From Sellimonas sp963559135 (GTDB lineage: Bacteria; Bacillota; Clostridia; Lachnospirales; Lachnospiraceae), in the NCBI GenBank assembly GCA_963559135.1, contig CAUWJP010000044.1, positions 1-18,767 on the forward strand: DNA of 18,767 bases, in the 5' to 3' direction. Within the stretch, counting starts at the first letter, position 1, and the number at the start of each line of letters is the position of its first letter. Below, one piece after another: positions 15,395 through 18,767 of this stretch. The notes beneath the pieces were generated by a model. That model saw nothing but the letters and a program-made list of their open reading frames with translations. It was not told the origin of the DNA and ran no database searches. The position numbers were made by a program, and so were the translations under genes.

Positions 15395-16810
15395 TTAAGC
15401 TTCTTCGCTCTCCCCGGAGTTGTCCGCCAGAGCCGCTTTGATCATGATAGCACATTCCACACGCTTTCTCTCCATCTCGCATCCGATATCGTATGCGTCA
15501 TTCAGACTTCCTTCGAAGTGGTAAGCATTTGCCATACATCCGCCGCTGCAGTAGAACTTCGCAAAGCAGTTTTTACATTTTTCTTTTGAGTAGACATTGC
15601 AGCACCGGAATTCGTCTGCAATCTCAGGCTTTGTAATGCCTTCATCTACATTTCCCATCAGGAAATTCTCATCCCCAACGAACTGATGGCACGGATAGAA
15701 ATCCCCCCACGGTGTTACAGCCAGATATTCTGTTCCTGATCCACATCCGGACAGCCGTTTTGCAAGGCACGGCCCGCCTTCCAGATCGATCATGAAATGA
15801 AAGAAATTAAATCCTTTTCCTTCTTTTTCTCTCTGAATCATATATTTTGCGAGTTTATCATACTCCTCAAAAATCTGAGGCAGATCTTCCTCTCTGATTG
15901 CGTATGGATCTGTGTCATCTCCAACAACCGGTTCGATGGACATCTGCTGGAATCCAAGATCCACAAAGTGACGCACATCCTCAGAGAAATCCAGATTCTG
16001 TCTCGTAAACGTTCCCCTCACATAGTACTTCTGCTGGTTTCTGCTCTCAGCAAGCTTCTGGAACTTCGGAACAATCAGATCGTAGCTTCCTTTTCCATTT
16101 CGGAACGGACGCATCCGGTCGTTGACTTCTCGTCTTCCGTCCAGACTCAGTACGACGTTGTCCATCTCCTTATTGATAAACTCCTGAATCTCATCGTTCA
16201 GCAGTACTCCATTCGTCGTAACAGTAAAACGGAAGTGCTTGTCGTAAATCTTCTCCTGCTCTCTTCCGTATGCTACAAGGTCTTTGACAACCTGCCAGTT
16301 CATCAGCGGCTCCCCGCCGAAGAAGTCCACTTCCAGATTCCTTCTGCTTCCGGAATTTGCGATCAGAAAATCCAATGCCTTTTTCCCTACTTCATAGGAC
16401 ATCATCGCACGTCTTCCATGATATTCGCCCTCCTCGGCAAAGCAGTATTTACATGCCAGGTTACAATCATGGGCAATGTGAAGACAGAGTGCTTTCACAA
16501 CCGTCTTTCTTTTCATGACATCCTGAATACAGGACTCATGGGTATCCGGTGCAAAAAGCTGTCCTGCTTCTACAAGCTCAGAGAGATCATCGAGCACCTC
16601 GTCGATCTCCTTTGGATCATATTTTTCCTGATACTGTTCTTTGATTTTCTCTTTTGTTTCAGCCTGTCTGATGGTATCGGCTGTCTGATCCGGATTCATC
16701 GCGGTCAGTGCTGCAATCAGATCGTATCCCATCTGGTCTACGACGTGGACACATCCGCTGTTGACATCCAGAACGATATTATATCCATTATTCTGGTACT
16801 GATGGATCAC
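15395..16810 (-). CDS. scfB: SCIFF ranthipeptide radical SAM maturase (thioether-forming)
   Basis: Radical SAM/SPASM enzyme predicted to install Cys-to-alpha-carbon thioether bonds on the adjacent SCIFF precursor. From the GTG start it has 471 residues: an N-terminal peptide-recognition domain (about 1-90, NGYNIVLDVNSGCVHVVD), the radical SAM motif CNLACKYC (Cys116, Cys120, Cys123), FFGGEPLMNW, and a C-terminal SPASM region with CGSGTEYLAVTPWGDFYPC and CKNCFAKFYCSGGC for auxiliary clusters. GTG at 16810 is chosen because AAAGGGG lies nine bases upstream and the family typically starts with M-I-H-x-Y/F just before the NGYNIVLD segment. An ATG at 16846 has no Shine-Dalgarno sequence and abuts a stem-loop. 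The gene lies between the precursor and secDF. The C. thermocellum homologue CteB is characterised. Confidence 0.93.
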   Translation of the reverse strand: MIHQYQNNGYNIVLDVNSGCVHVVDQMGYDLIAALTAMNPDQTADTIRQAETKEKIKEQYQEKYDPKEIDEVLDDLSELVEAGQLFAPDTHESCIQDVMKRKTVVKALCLHIAHDCNLACKYCFAEEGEYHGRRAMMSYEVGKKALDFLIANSGSRRNLEVDFFGGEPLMNWQVVKDLVAYGREQEKIYDKHFRFTVTTNGVLLNDEIQEFINKEMDNVVLSLDGRREVNDRMRPFRNGKGSYDLIVPKFQKLAESRNQQKYYVRGTFTRQNLDFSEDVRHFVDLGFQQMSIEPVVGDDTDPYAIREEDLPQIFEEYDKLAKYMIQREKEGKGFNFFHFMIDLEGGPCLAKRLSGCGSGTEYLAVTPWGDFYPCHQFVGDENFLMGNVDEGITKPEIADEFRCCNVYSKEKCKNCFAKFYCSGGCMANAYHFEGSLNDAYDIGCEMERKRVECAIMIKAALADNSGESEEA

Positions 16811-16851
16811 TTGTGTGTACCCCTTTCTCTTTTTTTCTGTAGACATCAAGA

Positions 16852-16875
16852 GACAGCGACTAAATAGCCGCTGTC
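16852..16875 (-). repeat. Stem-loop between SCIFF precursor and maturase
   Basis: On the minus strand GACAGCGGCT and AGTCGCTGTC form a 10-bp stem (one G-U pair) with a 4-nt loop. No T-tract follows, so it is not a full intrinsic terminator. It lies between the precursor stop (16905) and the maturase start and could set the ratio of peptide to enzyme by partial termination or by protecting the upstream mRNA 3' end. Confidence 0.75.
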
Positions 16876-16904
16876 CTGTAATTTCACTTATAAGTCCTGT
16901 CTGC

Positions 16905-17048
16905 CTATTTCTTCTGTTCGCAGGTCTGGTTTCCTACTGTGCAGGAAGTTTTGCATGCTGACTGGCAGGATGTCTGGCATTCTCCGCATCCGCCTTTTTT
17001 CATTGTGTTGTTTAATGTCTGTGTATTTAATGTTTTAATGTGTTTCAT
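16905..17048 (-). CDS. scfA: SCIFF ranthipeptide precursor (six cysteines in forty-five residues)
   Basis: A 47-residue peptide. The leader-like N-terminal half MKHIKTLNTQTLNNTMKKGG (1-20) is followed by a core with exactly six cysteines at 21, 24, 28, 32, 36 and 43 in a Gly/Ser/Thr-rich context (CQSACKTSCT). Cys32 and Thr37 match the positions reported for the thioether in the C. thermocellum peptide CteA. There is no classical signal peptide. GGAGG lies eight bases before the ATG at 17048, which rules out the longer in-frame reading from 17099. A strong extended -10 promoter lies directly upstream, and the maturase follows. Its biological role is not settled; signalling or population-density roles have been proposed for ranthipeptides. 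Confidence 0.95.
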   Translation of the reverse strand: MKHIKTLNTQTLNNTMKKGGCGECQTSCQSACKTSCTVGNQTCEQKK

Positions 17049-17081
17049 CCTGATTTCCTCCTTATGCATTTTGCTAGAAGT

Positions 17082-17110
17082 ATTATAGCATAGGCTCATT
17101 CTTTTTTAAA
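17082..17110 (-). promoter_or_regulatory. Promoter of the scfA-scfB-secDF unit
   Basis: On the minus strand a perfect TATAAT (17087-17082) is preceded by TGC (extended -10), and TTTAAA (17110-17105) is a four-of-six -35 box at 17 nt. Predicted start near 17075, about 27 nt before the precursor ATG. Confidence 0.78.
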
Positions 17111-17123
17111 GTCCTTTTTTCGT

Positions 17124-17495
17124 TTACGACAGCATTCCGCCAAGCATCCCTCCTGCCGCGCACAGTACGAGAGTGGTCGCAATCTGCATCATATCGCCCT
17201 GAAGGGTGTGATATACACCAAAGGACACCAGTATCAGAAGCAGAAAATATAAAATCCCAAGAATCAGTCCCCAGATAAATTTCCGTACTTTCTGCAGCTT
17301 TCCGATCAGGAACCCTCCCGCAAATGCAGACACCACATAGATTACGGTAATTCCTGCTGTCACTTTTCCTTTGTCCAGATTCAGTTTATAAAGCAGCACC
17401 GCCAGCACCAGAAGCAGGATTCCGGTAACGATGTAGGATACCAGAAGCGCCTGAAAGATCCGCATGACCCCCGATTTTTGTCCTTTTACTCTCAT
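17124..17495 (-). CDS. Small integral membrane protein, TIGR04086-like
   Basis: A 123-residue protein of unknown function with a basic N-terminus (MRVKGQK) and four hydrophobic segments at about 12-36, 45-65, 71-93 and 102-121, ending in a glycine-rich helix (AAGGMLGGML). The topology and position immediately upstream of a SCIFF precursor match the TIGR04086 (YrzE-like) family commonly found there. AGGAGG lies five bases before the ATG. It is 60 bp after spoVT and ends just before the scfA promoter, so it is probably transcribed separately from scfA or reads through into it. A role in handling the modified peptide is only a guess from neighbourhood. Confidence 0.8.
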   Translation of the reverse strand: MRVKGQKSGVMRIFQALLVSYIVTGILLLVLAVLLYKLNLDKGKVTAGITVIYVVSAFAGGFLIGKLQKVRKFIWGLILGILYFLLLILVSFGVYHTLQGDMMQIATTLVLCAAGGMLGGMLS

Positions 17496-17555
17496 CGCAT
17501 CCTCCTTGTCCCGTTTTTCTAAGACTATTGTATGATGCGGCTTCCTGCTTTATGA

Positions 17556-18107
17556 CTACGGCTCCATCTGGCTTCCCAAAAATGCTGCAGCACACCGAGC
17601 CAGTTTCTGACATATTTCACCGGAAACACCTTTTTCCCGCTCCTGCCTGACAAAAAGAACCGATCCGATCACGTCTCCGCCTGCAAGCACCGGGCAGACA
17701 AGAATTTCCCTGTAATCCACTTTTTTCCCTTTCAGGAATTTAGCGCCGGATCGCTCCTCACAGCTTATGACCGTCGCCTTCCTTTCTTCCAACAGGCGGA
17801 CGAACTCCTCTGAAATTTCCTGCTCTGCCACCTCTTTGCGTCCTGCTCCGGAAGCGCCAATGACCCGTTCCATATCCGTAATGCAGGATAGCATTCCCGA
17901 TGCCTGTGCAAGACTCTCTGCATAGTTCTGTGCAAATGTATGAATTTCTCCAAGTGGAGAATACTTCTTCAAAACGACCTCGCCCTCTTGCCCCGTAAAA
18001 ATTTCCAGCGGAGTACCCTCGCGGATTCCAAGTGTCCTCCGGATTTCTTTCGGAACGACTACCCTTCCAAGATCATCGATTCTTCTCACAATTCCCGTCG
18101 CTTTCAT
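17556..18107 (-). CDS. spoVT: SpoVT/AbrB-family transcriptional regulator
   Basis: DNA-binding regulator of 183 residues. Residues 1-50 are an AbrB-type swapped-hairpin domain (TGIVRRIDDLGRVVVPKEIR, then LGIREGTPLEIF). Residues about 60-180 form a GAF-like sensor domain, as in SpoVT of Bacillus, where it modulates forespore sigma-G genes. The length matches SpoVT (about 178) and is twice that of AbrB, which lacks the GAF domain. The Shine-Dalgarno sequence GGAGGG is 12 bases from the ATG, which is long. A candidate sigma-G promoter lies at 18170-18198. The gene stands upstream of the TIGR04086/SCIFF cluster on the same strand and is divergent from yqeY. Confidence 0.92.
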   Translation of the reverse strand: MKATGIVRRIDDLGRVVVPKEIRRTLGIREGTPLEIFTGQEGEVVLKKYSPLGEIHTFAQNYAESLAQASGMLSCITDMERVIGASGAGRKEVAEQEISEEFVRLLEERKATVISCEERSGAKFLKGKKVDYREILVCPVLAGGDVIGSVLFVRQEREKGVSGEICQKLARCAAAFLGSQMEP

Positions 18108-18169
18108 TTCCGTAAAGTTCCCTCCATTTCACAAATCATCCGTTTTTTTCCACGGCTTTCACATAAGGC

Positions 18170-18198
18170 TAGTATCTACAAAAGGAAAAATTTTATTC
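18170..18198 (-). promoter_or_regulatory. Candidate sigma-G (or sigma-F) promoter of spoVT
   Basis: On the minus strand GAATA (18198-18194), 17-nt spacer, GATACTA (18176-18170). Compared with the Bacillus sigma-G consensus (GHATR, 17-18 nt, CATWMTA), the -35 is complete and the -10 matches six of seven. SpoVT in B. subtilis is sigma-G controlled, so the match fits the gene. Short motifs of this kind can occur by chance. Confidence 0.5.
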
Positions 18199-18201
18199 TG
18201 T

Positions 18202-18230
18202 TTGCACTTTTTCTTCAGAAATAGTAAAAT
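18202..18230 (+). promoter_or_regulatory. Promoter of yqeY
   Basis: TTGCAC (18202-18207), 17-nt spacer, TAAAAT (18225-18230, five of six). The -35 box is weak. Predicted start near 18237, about 24 nt before the ATG. It lies four bases from the candidate spoVT promoter on the other strand. Confidence 0.6.
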
Positions 18231-18260
18231 AGAAAAAAAGTTTAGGAGGTCCAACAGGTT

Positions 18261-18707
18261 ATGAGTAAAATCGACGACGTAAGAAAAGAAATGGTCGCTG
18301 CCATGAAAGCCGGCGACAAAGCGAGAAAAGAAACACTCTCTTCTCTTCTTGCCGCTCTGAAAAATAAAGCAATCGATAAACGGGAAGATCTGACTGAGGA
18401 AGAAGAAGTGCAGGTTGTCTTAAAGGAAATCAAACAGACAAAAGAAACTCTGGAGATGACTCCGGCAGATCGTACTGAAATCATTGAAGAATGCCGGTCA
18501 CGGATTGCGGTTCTCGAAGAATTTGCACCGAAGATGATGGATGAAAACGAAATCAAATCCATCATAGCTTCTGTCCTTTCTGATATGGGACTGGAGCACC
18601 CGACCGCAAAAGACAAAGGAAAGATCATGAAAGAACTCATGCCGAAGGTAAAAGGAAAAGCCGATGGCAAACTGGTAAACGAACTTGTCAGCACTTTTTT
18701 TGAATAA
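18261..18707 (+). CDS. yqeY: GatB/YqeY domain protein
   Basis: Cytosolic, helical, highly charged protein of 148 residues, the full length of the YqeY family. It resembles the C-terminal tRNA-binding helical domain of GatB (the Asp/Glu-tRNA amidotransferase subunit) but stands alone. Visible marks: N-terminal DVRKEMVAAMKAGDKARKET, the central EEEVQVVLKEIKQ helix, and C-terminal AKDKGKIMKELMPKVKGKADG. The exact function is unknown; a tRNA-related role is inferred from the domain. AGGAGG lies 11 bases before the ATG. It is the only protein-coding gene on the plus strand, has its own promoter and is followed by a strong terminator. The frequent partner rpsU is not beside it. Confidence 0.93.
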   Translation: MSKIDDVRKEMVAAMKAGDKARKETLSSLLAALKNKAIDKREDLTEEEEVQVVLKEIKQTKETLEMTPADRTEIIEECRSRIAVLEEFAPKMMDENEIKSIIASVLSDMGLEHPTAKDKGKIMKELMPKVKGKADGKLVNELVSTFFE

Positions 18708-18718
18708 AGGACAAAAAA

Positions 18719-18764
18719 GGGGATGTGAAAAAACTCGATTGAGTTTTTTCGCATCCCTCTTTTT
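18719..18764 (+). terminator. Strong intrinsic terminator of yqeY
   Basis: GGGATGTGAAAAAACTC (18720-18736) pairs with GAGTTTTTTCGCATCCC (18741-18757) over 17 bp (one G-U) with loop GATT, followed by TCTTTTT. Confidence 0.93.
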
Positions 18765-18767
18765 GCT

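Noticed and set aside
15797..16867. Plus-strand open frame of 356 codons
   Set aside because: It is antisense to the SCIFF maturase, has no ribosome binding site, and its length reflects codon bias of the real gene.
16905..17099. Longer 64-residue start for the SCIFF peptide
   Set aside because: The extra N-terminus would begin above the -10 box and lacks a Shine-Dalgarno sequence; the ATG at 17048 has a perfect one.
18242..18754. Minus-strand open frame of 170 codons
   Set aside because: It is antisense to yqeY and reads through the terminator stem; its Ser/Phe-rich product looks like a reversed charged helical gene.

Overview
The window looks like a chromosomal core segment of a low-to-mid GC, endospore-lineage Firmicute of class Clostridia, most likely Lachnospiraceae (Blautia/Dorea/Ruminococcus-like). 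The evidence is strong GGAGG ribosome binding sites, T-box and THF riboswitch regulation, an AbrB/SpoVT-type regulator, a SCIFF (six-cysteine) ranthipeptide cluster beside secDF, and the clostridial order recJ-rel-MBL-hemZ-hisS-aspS. Nearly everything is on the minus strand. The plus strand carries two tRNA genes and yqeY. I see no mobile element, phage gene or CRISPR array.

Region 1 (1-2550, minus): the left edge holds a T-box leader with a near-perfect promoter; its structural gene lies outside the window. Next to it is a folate operon, folT-thyA-folA, preceded by a well-matched tetrahydrofolate riboswitch. The operon joins folate import, the thymidylate synthase step that oxidises the folate cofactor to dihydrofolate, and the reductase that restores it. 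A short segment complementary to the folT Shine-Dalgarno sequence suggests translational control.

Region 2 (2546-3653): a pentapeptide-repeat protein with a DUF5758-like tail, then divergently two tandem tRNA-Gly(GCC) genes with their own promoter and terminator, then the aspS terminator.

Region 3 (3654-13124, minus): aspS, hisS, a HemZ-type radical SAM protein, an MBL-fold hydrolase, a bifunctional (p)ppGpp synthetase/hydrolase rel, and recJ. Spacing is tight except before rel, which has its own promoter. apt and dtd, which in many Clostridia sit on either side of rel, are absent.

Region 4 (13197-17495, minus): a fused secDF, the SCIFF radical SAM maturase, the 47-residue SCIFF precursor peptide and a TIGR04086-type membrane protein. 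A stem-loop separates precursor from maturase, and a terminator ends secDF just before recJ. This is the part of the window whose biology is least settled: a widely conserved ranthipeptide tied to the Sec export motor.

Region 5 (17556-18767): spoVT (minus), with a candidate sigma-G-type promoter, and divergent yqeY (plus) ending in a strong terminator at the window edge.
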